Position numbers and translations under genes: made by a program
In this document: piece after piece, positions 8,385 to 15,545 of the stretch
Layout of the letters: each line of letters starts with the position of its first letter
Numbering within the stretch: position 1 is the first letter of the stretch
The notes under the pieces: generated by a model
What the model was told of the DNA's origin: nothing
Seen by the model: only the letters and a program-made list of their open reading frames with translations
Databases searched by the model: none
Assembly: GCA_036496585.1 (NCBI GenBank)
Contig: DASXLB010000014.1
Coordinates: 1 to 64,000 of the forward strand
Direction of reading: 5' to 3'
DNA from: Vicinamibacterales bacterium
Lineage (GTDB): Bacteria > Acidobacteriota > Vicinamibacteria > Vicinamibacterales > 2-12-FULL-66-21
Length of the DNA stretch: 64,000 nt

Positions 8385-9248
8385 CTAGACGGTGCAGATC
8401 GCCATCGCGCGCTGGAGTTCGACAAGCGGATCGTGCCCCTGCGTCGGCGAGTACTCGTGTGAGACGAAGCCGGTGTAACCCAGATCCGCGATCGCCGTCA
8501 TCACGAAGCGGTAGTTCAGCTCCTGCGTGTCGTCGATCTCGTGCCGTCCGGGGTTGCCGCCGGTGTGGAAATGGCCGATCCACTGGATGTGATCCCGGAC
8601 GTTCCTGGCAATGTCGCCGTCCATGATCTGGGCGTGGTAGATGTCGTAGAGGATCTTGACGCGCGGCGAGTTCACGCGCGTCATCACGTCGACGCCCCAG
8701 GCGATGTGGTCGAAGACGTAGTCCTTGTGATTCACTTTACTGTTCAGGTACTCGAAGCACAGGGTCACGCCCTTGTCCTCGGCGTGCGCTTTCACCGCAT
8801 CGAGGTACGTGGCGCAGTTGTCGGCTCCCTCTTCGTAGGAGATGCCGCGCTTCTCGCCGCCGAGGACGATGATGTTGGGCACGCCGTTGGCGGCGGCCTC
8901 GTCGATGGCCGCGTGCATCTTCGGAATCAACTCGGCATGCGTGTCCTTGTGGCTGGGCCCGATCGGGATCGTGCCGCCGGGGCCACCCGGGTACATCGAC
9001 GGAACGAGACCGTGCTTCTTCAGCGTCGGCCAGTCAGCAGGTCCGATCAGATCGAACCCCTCGATCCCGAGCTTCGCCGCCTCGCGGCAGCAGTCGTCCA
9101 GCGTCCAGTTATTGCGGCCGAAGACGCCGCGCGTGACGCCCTGCCTCAACCGTCCCGAGCGCCTGGGCGCCGGCTGCGGCTGCGCATCGGTGATCGCACC
9201 GGCCACCAGTGAAGCGGCCAGCGTTCCGAGAAACATCCGTCGTTCCAT
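8385..9248 (-). CDS. Exported sugar phosphate isomerase/epimerase (hydroxypyruvate isomerase-like TIM barrel)
   Basis: 287 aa, AP endonuclease family 2/xylose isomerase-like TIM barrel. The N-terminus MERRMFLGTLAAS is a twin-arginine-like signal, suggesting folded export. Barrel motifs include LCFEYLNSK, KILYDIYHAQIMDG, GHFHTGG and GFVSHEYSPT, whose Glu, Asp and His residues bind the metal in this family; the arrangement resembles hydroxypyruvate isomerase. The true substrate is not visible. I start at ATG 9248 because GGGGAGG (9256-9262) lies exactly 7 bases upstream; a start 8 codons further up would put this Shine-Dalgarno inside the gene. A 93-base gap separates it from the ADOP gene downstream. 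Confidence 0.85.
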   Translation of the reverse strand: MERRMFLGTLAASLVAGAITDAQPQPAPRRSGRLRQGVTRGVFGRNNWTLDDCCREAAKLGIEGFDLIGPADWPTLKKHGLVPSMYPGGPGGTIPIGPSHKDTHAELIPKMHAAIDEAAANGVPNIIVLGGEKRGISYEEGADNCATYLDAVKAHAEDKGVTLCFEYLNSKVNHKDYVFDHIAWGVDVMTRVNSPRVKILYDIYHAQIMDGDIARNVRDHIQWIGHFHTGGNPGRHEIDDTQELNYRFVMTAIADLGYTGFVSHEYSPTQGHDPLVELQRAMAICTV

Positions 9249-9255
9249 AGATGAG

Positions 9256-9262
9256 CCTCCCC
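9256..9262 (-). promoter_or_regulatory. Strong Shine-Dalgarno deciding start 9248
   Basis: GGGGAGG on the minus strand lies 7 bases before ATG 9248. A TACAGT hexamer further upstream (near 9272-9277) may be the -10. Confidence 0.6.
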
Positions 9263-9300
9263 GCGGCGGCACTGTACCGCAAATGAGTCAGGCGAACTCG

Positions 9301-9420
9301 CGCCGAGCGAGCCCGGAGCGATGCGACCTACACGAGCGAGCCGGAGCCCGATGCGACCTACGCGAGCGAGCCGGAGCCCGATGCGACCTACGCGAGCGAG
9401 CGCAGCGAAGCGAGCCACGC
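9301..9420. repeat. 30-bp tandem repeat, about three and a half units
   Basis: Four consecutive 30-base blocks start at 9301, 9331, 9361 and 9391. Blocks 2 and 3 differ at one base; block 1 is diverged, and block 4 keeps only the CGCGAGCGAG head before running into a different GAGCGCAGCGAAGCGAGCC sequence. Blocks 1-3 all end ATGCGACCTA. No spacers separate the units. Confidence 0.85.
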
Positions 9421-9425
9421 GAACG

Positions 9426-9451
9426 TAGCGCGCCGGCGAAGCGGCGCGCTA
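9426..9451. repeat. Perfect 10-bp inverted repeat
   Basis: TAGCGCGCCG (9426-9435) and CGGCGCGCTA (9442-9451) form a perfect stem around a GCGAAG loop, in the non-coding space between the TonB receptor and the isomerase gene. Confidence 0.7.
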
Positions 9452-9467
9452 TAGAGCGTGCCGGGGA

Positions 9468-9492
9468 GTCTGAGGGGCGAAGCCCCTCAGAC
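9468..9492. terminator. Perfect 11-bp hairpin downstream of TonB receptor
   Basis: GTCTGAGGGGC (9468-9478) pairs perfectly with 9482-9492 around a GAA loop. It lies about 16 bases beyond the end of the TonB receptor gene (minus strand), whose own stop region repeats the CTGAGGGGC core. It is a likely terminator, though no T-run follows. Confidence 0.5.
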
Positions 9493-9507
9493 AATAACGA
9501 AGGCCCC

Positions 9508-11688
9508 TCAGAAATGAACAATGAGCCCACCGCGAGCCTGCCGCGGTGCGCCGATCGTGCGGATGGGCGTCAGCCCGGTGTCGATCTCGTTGTCGAAGGC
9601 GTTCTCGATCGCAAAGAACAGTTCGCCGTGACGCGAGAGACGCAGCGCGGCACGCGCATCGGTCAGCGAGCCCGACCTGAGGATGAACTGGTTTTGATCG
9701 TCGTCGAACTGCTGGCCGAAGACCCTGACGCTGAGCGACGCGCTCCACGCCTGGTGCGCCGCGCGAAGGCCGACCGAGCCCGCCGCCTTGGGCACCTGCG
9801 GCACGCGGTTGCCGTCGAGCTCGGCCTGGGTGAACTGCGAATCGTTGAACGCCCACGACGAGGTGGCGCTCAGCAGGCCTCCGAGTCGCCATTCGAACTC
9901 GATCTCGGAGCCGATCGCCCGTGCGCTGGCGTTGTCGCGCTGACGGGTGATCGCCGACGCCGTGGCCGTGATCGTGCGGTTGTAGATGGCGTTGTCGAGG
10001 CGGGTCGCGTAGAAGATCGCCCGCGCCGTCCAGTCCGCATGGGTGATCGTGTAAGCCGCCTCCGGGCCCCACGACTCCTCGGGCTTCAGCGCGCTGTTGG
10101 CCTGCGTCAGCGTGTTGCCGACGCGGAACGATCGGAACAGCTCGTTGATCGTCGGCGTGCGGAAGCCGCTCAGCCACGAGAGGCGGACGGTCTGGCCGCT
10201 GCCGGCGTCGATCGTCGCCGCGACACGAGGCTGGAAGAAGAAACGATCCTGCACGGTGCCGAGGCCGCCGGGATTGGTGAGCGTCCACCAGGCGGCGCGC
10301 GCGCCGGCGCTCAGCACGATCCGCGGCGTCAGCGTGAGCTGCCCGTTCGCCGCGAGCCCGGTGTCGTGCTGGGTGGCGGGCGTGTGCACGACCGCGGCGC
10401 CGACGCCCGCCGTGCTGAACGCCTGTTCGTCGAGGTTCGCGTGTGCCGCGCGTTCCGAGAACGAGACCATCCCCTGCGCGCGGCTCCCCTGGCGGATCCA
10501 GTCGACGGCGCCGCCGCCGGCGTTGGAGCCGACCCATTGCAGATTGGTCAGCCGCTCGCCGGCGCGCGCCACGCCGTTGACGGTCGTGACCGCGCTGAAG
10601 CTCTGGTTGTAGTTGTTGGCGCTGAAGTCGCCGCGCGCCTCCCACAGCCCGCCGCCGACGAAACCGTGCGCGTTGGCGCTGCCCCAGCGCGTGATCGTAC
10701 CGTTCACCTGGAGCGGCGTGCCGTTGTTGCGATTCTCATCGAAGTAGCCGCCGCGGACCGTGGCCTGGACCGCGCGGCCGCCGCCGATCCATCCCGTTGC
10801 GGAAGTCGAATCGGAATCCGCCTTGACGTCGATCGGACCGCGCGCCTCGGGCGCGACGACGACGAACCCGTCGGTGGTGCCGGACTCGGCGGCGGCGCCC
10901 GCCATCCACGTCTTCCGGTTGACCGCTCCGTAGAACGAGCCGCGGAACGTGCCGAGGTTGCCCCCCTCGAGCCACGCCTCCCCTCCCTGGCTGGTGCGCG
11001 TCGTCACCTGGATCACCCCGCCGAGCGCGTCGTTGCCGTGAAGGTCCCCGGACGCGCCGCGGATGACCTCGACGCGCTGCAGGGCGGCCATCGGAACGCG
11101 ATCCCAGTAAACCCAGGAGCCGAAGGCGTCGTTCAACGGCACGTCGTCGGCCATCACGAGGGTCCGGCTGGCCCCAGACGCAGACATGCCGCGCAGCGTG
11201 ACGCCCTGCGTGGTGGGGTTGGCGACTGCCGACGTCGTGCGGCGGAACAGGCTGAACCCGGGTACGCTGCGCAGCTGGTCGTCGAGGCGCAGCGCCGGCG
11301 TCTCGACGATGGTCGATCGATCGAGCGAGGTGACGCTGCTCTGCACCGACAGCCGGGTGGCCCCGGCCTCGCTGCTCACCGAGATCTGCTCGGCGATCGT
11401 GGCGGTCCGCAGCGCAATGTCGATCGGCGTTGCCGACGGCGCGACCTCGCGCCGGACCGGGGCGAAGCCCTGGACGTCGATGGCGATGGTCGCGGTGGCG
11501 GCCCCGGCGGGCAGCGTCGCCGACCACGTGCCGTCGCTCGCCGTCGTGGCGGTGGCGCGCACGCCGGCCGCGGTCACGGTCACGACAACGGCCTGCATCG
11601 GGGCGCCGCTCGGATCCTTGACGGTCCCGGAGATAGTGGCGGCCGGCTGAAGCAGCGCGGCGGCAAGTGCCAGAACGAGTGCAATCAT
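9508..11688 (-). CDS. TonB-dependent outer membrane receptor
   Basis: 726 aa. A short signal peptide ends near LLQPA; a CarboxypepD_reg-like domain follows (SGTVKDPSGAPMQAVVVTV, about 20-95), then the plug (LRSVPGFSLFRR, TTQGVTLRGMSASGASR, VEVIRGASGDLHGNDALGG) and a beta-barrel ending in the aromatic residue HF. The organisation matches siderophore/vitamin-type receptors; the ligand cannot be read. ATG 11688 overlaps the stop of the response regulator by 4 bases (ATGA), so translation is probably coupled and the receptor belongs to the kinase-regulator transcript. Confidence 0.93.
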   Translation of the reverse strand: MIALVLALAAALLQPAATISGTVKDPSGAPMQAVVVTVTAAGVRATATTASDGTWSATLPAGAATATIAIDVQGFAPVRREVAPSATPIDIALRTATIAEQISVSSEAGATRLSVQSSVTSLDRSTIVETPALRLDDQLRSVPGFSLFRRTTSAVANPTTQGVTLRGMSASGASRTLVMADDVPLNDAFGSWVYWDRVPMAALQRVEVIRGASGDLHGNDALGGVIQVTTRTSQGGEAWLEGGNLGTFRGSFYGAVNRKTWMAGAAAESGTTDGFVVVAPEARGPIDVKADSDSTSATGWIGGGRAVQATVRGGYFDENRNNGTPLQVNGTITRWGSANAHGFVGGGLWEARGDFSANNYNQSFSAVTTVNGVARAGERLTNLQWVGSNAGGGAVDWIRQGSRAQGMVSFSERAAHANLDEQAFSTAGVGAAVVHTPATQHDTGLAANGQLTLTPRIVLSAGARAAWWTLTNPGGLGTVQDRFFFQPRVAATIDAGSGQTVRLSWLSGFRTPTINELFRSFRVGNTLTQANSALKPEESWGPEAAYTITHADWTARAIFYATRLDNAIYNRTITATASAITRQRDNASARAIGSEIEFEWRLGGLLSATSSWAFNDSQFTQAELDGNRVPQVPKAAGSVGLRAAHQAWSASLSVRVFGQQFDDDQNQFILRSGSLTDARAALRLSRHGELFFAIENAFDNEIDTGLTPIRTIGAPRQARGGLIVHF

Positions 11689-12413
11689 GGTTCAGGATTG
11701 GTGTTGAATCGGTAACCGACGCCGCGCACGGTCAGCAGATGGCGCGGCCGGGAGGGTTCGTCCTCGATGTAGCGCCGCAACCGCACGACAAAATTATCGA
11801 TCGCGCGCGTGTCGGTATCCTCGTGAAGTCCCCAGACGTGCTCGAGCATGGCTCTCCGCGAGACTGGCTTGCCCTGATGCTCGATAAGATACCGCAGAAG
11901 ATTCGCCTCCATCAGGGTCAGGTTGAGGACGCGCTCGCCGACCGTGAGCTCGAGGCGGTCGAAATCGATGGTACGTCCGCCGAACGAATACCGGTCGGGC
12001 CGCTTCTCCCCGGCCGCGGCTGGCGCCTGGGCGCGCGCCCAGGAGCTGCGGCGGAGCAGGCCGCCGACCCGCGCCAGCAGGATGGCCAGCTCCGTCGGCT
12101 TCGGCAGGTAGTCGTCCGCCCCTGCTGCGAACCCGTTCAGCACGTCGTCGGGGCGGCCGCGCGCGGTCAGGATGAGGACTGGGACGAAATTGCGCGCCGC
12201 GCGCAGCTCCGAAACGACGGCGAACCCGTCTTTGTCGGGCAGCATGACGTCCAGCACGACCAGGTCGACCGGCACCGAGGCGCTTTCGAGGCGCCTGAGC
12301 GCCCGCTCGCCGGTGTCGACGACTTCCGCGTCATAGCCCTCGGCCTCGAGGTTGAAGCGCAGCCCTTCGGCGAGGTGCTGCTCGTCTTCGACGATGAGGA
12401 CGCGATGGCGCAT
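11685..12413 (-). CDS. OmpR/PhoB-family response regulator
   Basis: 242 aa. The receiver domain shows the acidic pair in LIVEDEQHL, the phosphoacceptor Asp in VVLDVMLPDKDG (about residue 55) and the conserved Lys in DDYLPKP. The C-terminal winged helix has LTLMEANLLRYLIEHQGKPVSR and ends in GVGYRF, typical of OmpR-type DNA binders. The start is ATG 12413, where the receiver begins (MRHRVLIVEDE). It lies 20 bases after the kinase gene and overlaps the TonB receptor gene, so kinase, regulator and receptor form one unit; the regulator may control uptake genes. Confidence 0.95.
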   Translation of the reverse strand: MRHRVLIVEDEQHLAEGLRFNLEAEGYDAEVVDTGERALRRLESASVPVDLVVLDVMLPDKDGFAVVSELRAARNFVPVLILTARGRPDDVLNGFAAGADDYLPKPTELAILLARVGGLLRRSSWARAQAPAAAGEKRPDRYSFGGRTIDFDRLELTVGERVLNLTLMEANLLRYLIEHQGKPVSRRAMLEHVWGLHEDTDTRAIDNFVVRLRRYIEDEPSRPRHLLTVRGVGYRFNTNPEP

Positions 12414-12433
12414 GGCAGTGGGCAGCCGGACGG

Positions 12434-13357
12434 CTAGGCGGGCGCACCCGGCAGCAGAATCGTGAACGTGCTGCCGTGCCCCTGGCCGGCGCTCTCGGCA
12501 AAGGCGCGACCGCCGTGGTTGCGGGCGACCGAACGGACGATGAACAGTCCGAGGCCGCTGCCTTTCGTCCGCACCGCGACGCTGGCCGGGACGCGGTAGA
12601 AGCGCTTGAAGATACGCTTCAGCTCGGCCGGCGAGATGCCGACGCCGTGGTCGCTGACCCGAACGGCGTAGCGCAGGTGCGCGGCGGCGGCGAGCTCGAC
12701 CCTGATCTGCGGCTGGCCCTGCGAGTACTTCACGGCATTGTCGATCAGGTTCCACACCGCGGCCTTCAGCTCGTCGGCGTCCCCCAGCACCATCGCGCTG
12801 GGCGTCTCCTCCACGTAGTGCAGCGCCTGCTGGTCGAGCTGAAAACGCGTGCGCGCCAGGGCGACACACTCGCGCGCGATCGGCGCAAGGTCGAGGACTG
12901 TTCTGCCGCGGCGGCGCAGGATGGATCCGGTCGATCCCGCCATCAGCACCTGATCGATCGTGTGAAGCAGCCGATCGCTGTCTTCGAGCATGACGCGGTA
13001 GAACTCGCGCCGCTTCGCCTCCTCGAGCTCGCGCATCTGCAGCGTCTGGAGATGGAGCCGGATCGAGGCGACCGGCGTCTTGAGCTCGTGGGTCACGGCG
13101 TTGATGAAGGAATCGTGCTGCTCGTTGCGGCGGATCTCGCGGACCAGGAAGATGGTGTTGATCACCATGCCGGCGATGATCACCAGGAAAAAGATCGACC
13201 CGAAGACGATCAGCATGCCCTCGCGCCAGTTGATGAGCAGCCAGCTGACGTTCAGCGTCACCGCCACCGCGACCAGGCAGATCCCGAAGACTGTGAAGAA
13301 AATGGCTTTGCGCTGCCGTCCCGAGATCATCGCGTGCCGGCTCCGAGGATAAGTCAT
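12434..13357 (-). CDS. Membrane sensor histidine kinase
   Basis: 307 aa. Two transmembrane helices (about 15-37 and 45-70) are separated by only a few residues, so there is no periplasmic sensor domain; it probably senses in the membrane or through a partner. The HisKA segment contains the phosphorylated His in THELKTP (about 95), followed by an ATPase domain with N-box NLIDNAVKYS, G1 DHGVGIS and G2 GSGLGLFIV. I use ATG 13357 because AGGAG lies 6-7 bases upstream. It is the first gene of the kinase-regulator-receptor unit. Confidence 0.93.
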   Translation of the reverse strand: MTYPRSRHAMISGRQRKAIFFTVFGICLVAVAVTLNVSWLLINWREGMLIVFGSIFFLVIIAGMVINTIFLVREIRRNEQHDSFINAVTHELKTPVASIRLHLQTLQMRELEEAKRREFYRVMLEDSDRLLHTIDQVLMAGSTGSILRRRGRTVLDLAPIARECVALARTRFQLDQQALHYVEETPSAMVLGDADELKAAVWNLIDNAVKYSQGQPQIRVELAAAAHLRYAVRVSDHGVGISPAELKRIFKRFYRVPASVAVRTKGSGLGLFIVRSVARNHGGRAFAESAGQGHGSTFTILLPGAPA

Positions 13358-13449
13358 TTCCACTCCTGGCTCGTTCGACAGGCATAATAGCGTGCGCCCT
13401 TTTGGACGCGATTTGCGCCTTTCCGGGTGGGACGGGCAGGAGGACTGAA

Positions 13450-14364
13450 TTGGCACGGGTGTGGCGGGTTGCGGCCCTCGCGGCGGTGGCGGCGGCGCTC
13501 GGCGGCTGCGGTATGTTGCAGCGCAAGGCGGTGGGCATGGTCGCGAACACGCTCGCGTCGAGCGGCGACGTGTTCACCCGTGACGACGACCCGGAACTGG
13601 TCGGCCAGGCCATCCCGTTCGGGCTGAAGCTGTACGAATCGCTGCTCGACTCCGCGCCGAAGAACAAGGACCTGCTGATCGCCACCTGCAGCAATTTCAC
13701 GCAATACGGGGTCGCCTATCTCGAAACCGAGGCGCTCGTGCTCGGCGAGACGAACCACCACGACGAGGTGGCGCACCTCAACACGCGCGCCCTCAAACTG
13801 TATCTTCGCGCCAAGGGCTACTGCCTGCGCGCGATGGAGGTGCGCTTCCCCGGGATCACGCCGGCGCTGCTCAAGGACCCGGTCGCTGCGCTCAAGCCGG
13901 CGAAGAAGGCGGACGTCCCGCTCCTGTACTGGATGGCGGCGTCGTGGGGCTCGGCGATCGCGCTCGGCGTCGACAAGCCGGAGCTGGTGATCGACCTGCC
14001 GACCGTCCGCGCGCTGGCCGAACGGGCGATCGCGCTCGACGAGACGTGGAACCAGGGTGCGCTCCACGAGATGTTCATCGCGCTCGACAGCCAGCCCGAG
14101 GCGCTCGGCGGCTCGGTCGAGCGGGCGCGCGTCCATTTCAAACGGGCCGTAGAGCTCCAGAACGGGGCGGCGCCAGGCCCTTACGTCTCGCTGGCGATCG
14201 GCGTCTCGATGCCGGCGCAGGATCGCGCGGAGTTCGAATCGCTGCTGAAACAGGCGCTGGCGATCGACCCTGAGAAAAGCCCGTCGACCCGCCTGATCAC
14301 GCTGGTGCAGCAGCGCCGCGCGCAGGCGATGCTCGATCACATCGACACGCTCTTCACCAAATAG
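13450..14364 (+). CDS. TatT-family TPR lipoprotein associated with a TRAP transporter
   Basis: About 304 aa. The lipoprotein signal has a LGGC lipobox near residue 20, followed by helical repeats of the TatT family (the TPR partner of TRAP systems first described in Treponema pallidum). TatT trimers cap the solute-binding protein and may pass hydrophobic ligands to it. The start is TTG 13450: AGGAGGA at 13438-13444 is 5 bases upstream, and the upstream extension has no signal-like sequence. GTG 13459 is an alternative. A CATAAT hexamer at 13383-13388 may be the -10. It ends 9 bases before dctP, whose -10 uses its stop codon. Confidence 0.88.
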   Translation: MARVWRVAALAAVAAALGGCGMLQRKAVGMVANTLASSGDVFTRDDDPELVGQAIPFGLKLYESLLDSAPKNKDLLIATCSNFTQYGVAYLETEALVLGETNHHDEVAHLNTRALKLYLRAKGYCLRAMEVRFPGITPALLKDPVAALKPAKKADVPLLYWMAASWGSAIALGVDKPELVIDLPTVRALAERAIALDETWNQGALHEMFIALDSQPEALGGSVERARVHFKRAVELQNGAAPGPYVSLAIGVSMPAQDRAEFESLLKQALAIDPEKSPSTRLITLVQQRRAQAMLDHIDTLFTK

Positions 14365-14367
14365 AAT
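14362..14367 (+). promoter_or_regulatory. -10 element TAGAAT overlapping a stop codon, leaderless DctP start
   Basis: The TAG stop codon of the TatT gene (14362-14364) is also the first half of TAGAAT. The hexamer ends exactly 6 bases before ATG 14374, so a transcript from it would begin at the start codon. The GAGG near the ATG is too close (2 bases) for a normal Shine-Dalgarno. Confidence 0.5.
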
Positions 14368-14373
14368 GAGGCT

Positions 14374-15387
14374 ATGTTCGCAGTCAAACGCTTCCTGATC
14401 TGGACCTCGCTCGCCGCCGCCACCGTGACGCTGTCGGCCGGCGCCGAAAACATCAAGCTCTCGACCCTCGTGCCGGCCGGCACGAGCTGGCACAAGGCCT
14501 TGCTCGACATGGGCAACGCCTGGAACAAGGACACCGCGGGCCGCGTGACGCTGACCGTGTTTCCCGGCGGCCAGCAAGGGGACGAAGCGACCGCGATCAA
14601 GAAGATGCGGGCCGACATCCTGCAGGCCTCGTTCCTGTCGAACGTCGGTCTGGCCGAGCTCGACGAGGCGTTCAATGTTTTCTCGATGCCGTTCTTCATC
14701 GACTCGCCCGACGAGGAAGCGGCGATCGAGAAGCGCCTGACGCCGGTCATCGAGCAGCGGCTGAACGCCAAGGGGTTCCACCTGGTCTGCTGGGGCTCCG
14801 CCGGGTGGCTGCAGGTCTTCTCGAAGAAGCCGCTGAAATCGCTGGCCGACGTCAAGAACGCCAAGCTCTATACGACCAAGGGCGCCGACAAATGGTACCA
14901 GTGGTACGTCAGCAACGGCTTCCACCCGGTGCCGCTGCTGCCGTCCGACGTGCCGACGCAGCTCAAGCTGGGCACCGGCCTGATCGACACCGCGCCTTAT
15001 CCGCCGTATCTCGCCATGACGCTGCGCGTTTTCGACGACGCGAAGTACATGCTCGATCTGAAGATCGCGCCGCTGACCGGTGCGCTCCTCGTCTCGCAGG
15101 CCGCCTGGAACCGAATCAGCGCCGACGACCGCGCCAAGCTGACCACCGATGCCCAGGCGCTCGAGACGCGCGTGCGCAGCGAGGCGCCGGCGCAGGACGC
15201 TGAGTCGGTGAAGGTCATGACCAGCCGCGGCCTGCAGGTGACGACGCTGGACCCCAAGACGATCGGCGAGTTTCAAGGCGCGGCCGATCAGCTCGTCAAG
15301 ACGATGCGCGGCTCGATGGTGCCGGCCGACATCTACGACATCGCCGTCCAGGAGCGCGACGCGTTCCGCAAGTCAAAGGGCAAGTAG
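14374..15387 (+). CDS. TRAP transporter solute-binding protein (DctP family, TatP-like)
   Basis: 337 aa periplasmic binding protein. A signal peptide of about 22 residues ends at SAGA. The mature part shows DctP features: IKLSTLVPAGTSWHKAL, the conserved Arg region KKMRADILQASFLSN, WGSAGWLQVFSKKPLKS and a C-terminal YDIAVQERDAFRK. In this family the bound ligand is usually an organic acid, but TatT-linked versions may bind hydrophobic ligands. It sits between TatT and the fused permease, so the three genes form one transport system. Confidence 0.92.
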   Translation: MFAVKRFLIWTSLAAATVTLSAGAENIKLSTLVPAGTSWHKALLDMGNAWNKDTAGRVTLTVFPGGQQGDEATAIKKMRADILQASFLSNVGLAELDEAFNVFSMPFFIDSPDEEAAIEKRLTPVIEQRLNAKGFHLVCWGSAGWLQVFSKKPLKSLADVKNAKLYTTKGADKWYQWYVSNGFHPVPLLPSDVPTQLKLGTGLIDTAPYPPYLAMTLRVFDDAKYMLDLKIAPLTGALLVSQAAWNRISADDRAKLTTDAQALETRVRSEAPAQDAESVKVMTSRGLQVTTLDPKTIGEFQGAADQLVKTMRGSMVPADIYDIAVQERDAFRKSKGK

Positions 15388-15404
15388 CGAGTGAAACTGG
15401 CGAC

Positions 15405-15545
15405 GGGAGCGAGCGCAGCAAGTAAGCCACGCGGCCGGCGCGGGGCCAGGGGCCCGCGCCCTTCGACGTCGCTCAGGGCACCCCGAGCGACAGTCGAGGG
15501 GCGCGAGTGAGCGTGCAGGAGAGTCCGGGGAGCGAAGCCCTTCGG
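15405..15545. repeat. Second copy of a dispersed intergenic element
   Basis: GAGCGAGCGCAGCAAGTAAG and the following GCCACGCG, then further on GAGCGTGC and GGGAGCGAAGCCC, follow the same order as the sequence at 9391-9492 (GAGCGAGCGCAGCGAAGCGA, GAGCGTGC, GGGGCGAAGCCCC). Between the shared blocks the two copies differ. It overlaps the first dozen codons of the DctQM gene. Confidence 0.55.
15455..15505. repeat. REP-like imperfect inverted repeat before DctQM
   Basis: The arm 15455-15478 and the reverse complement of 15481-15505 match over about 24 bases with a few mismatches and one indel (both contain CGCGCCC, TCGAC and GTCGCTC). It ends two bases before GTG 15507 and could fold in the mRNA between dctP and dctQM, stabilising or attenuating the transcript. 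Confidence 0.6.

Noticed and set aside
9301..9420. CRISPR array
   Set aside because: The 30-base units are directly adjacent with no spacers, and no cas genes are nearby.
14366..14373. GAGG before DctP as Shine-Dalgarno
   Set aside because: Only 2-3 bases from the ATG, too close to work; the TAGAAT spacing explains the start better.
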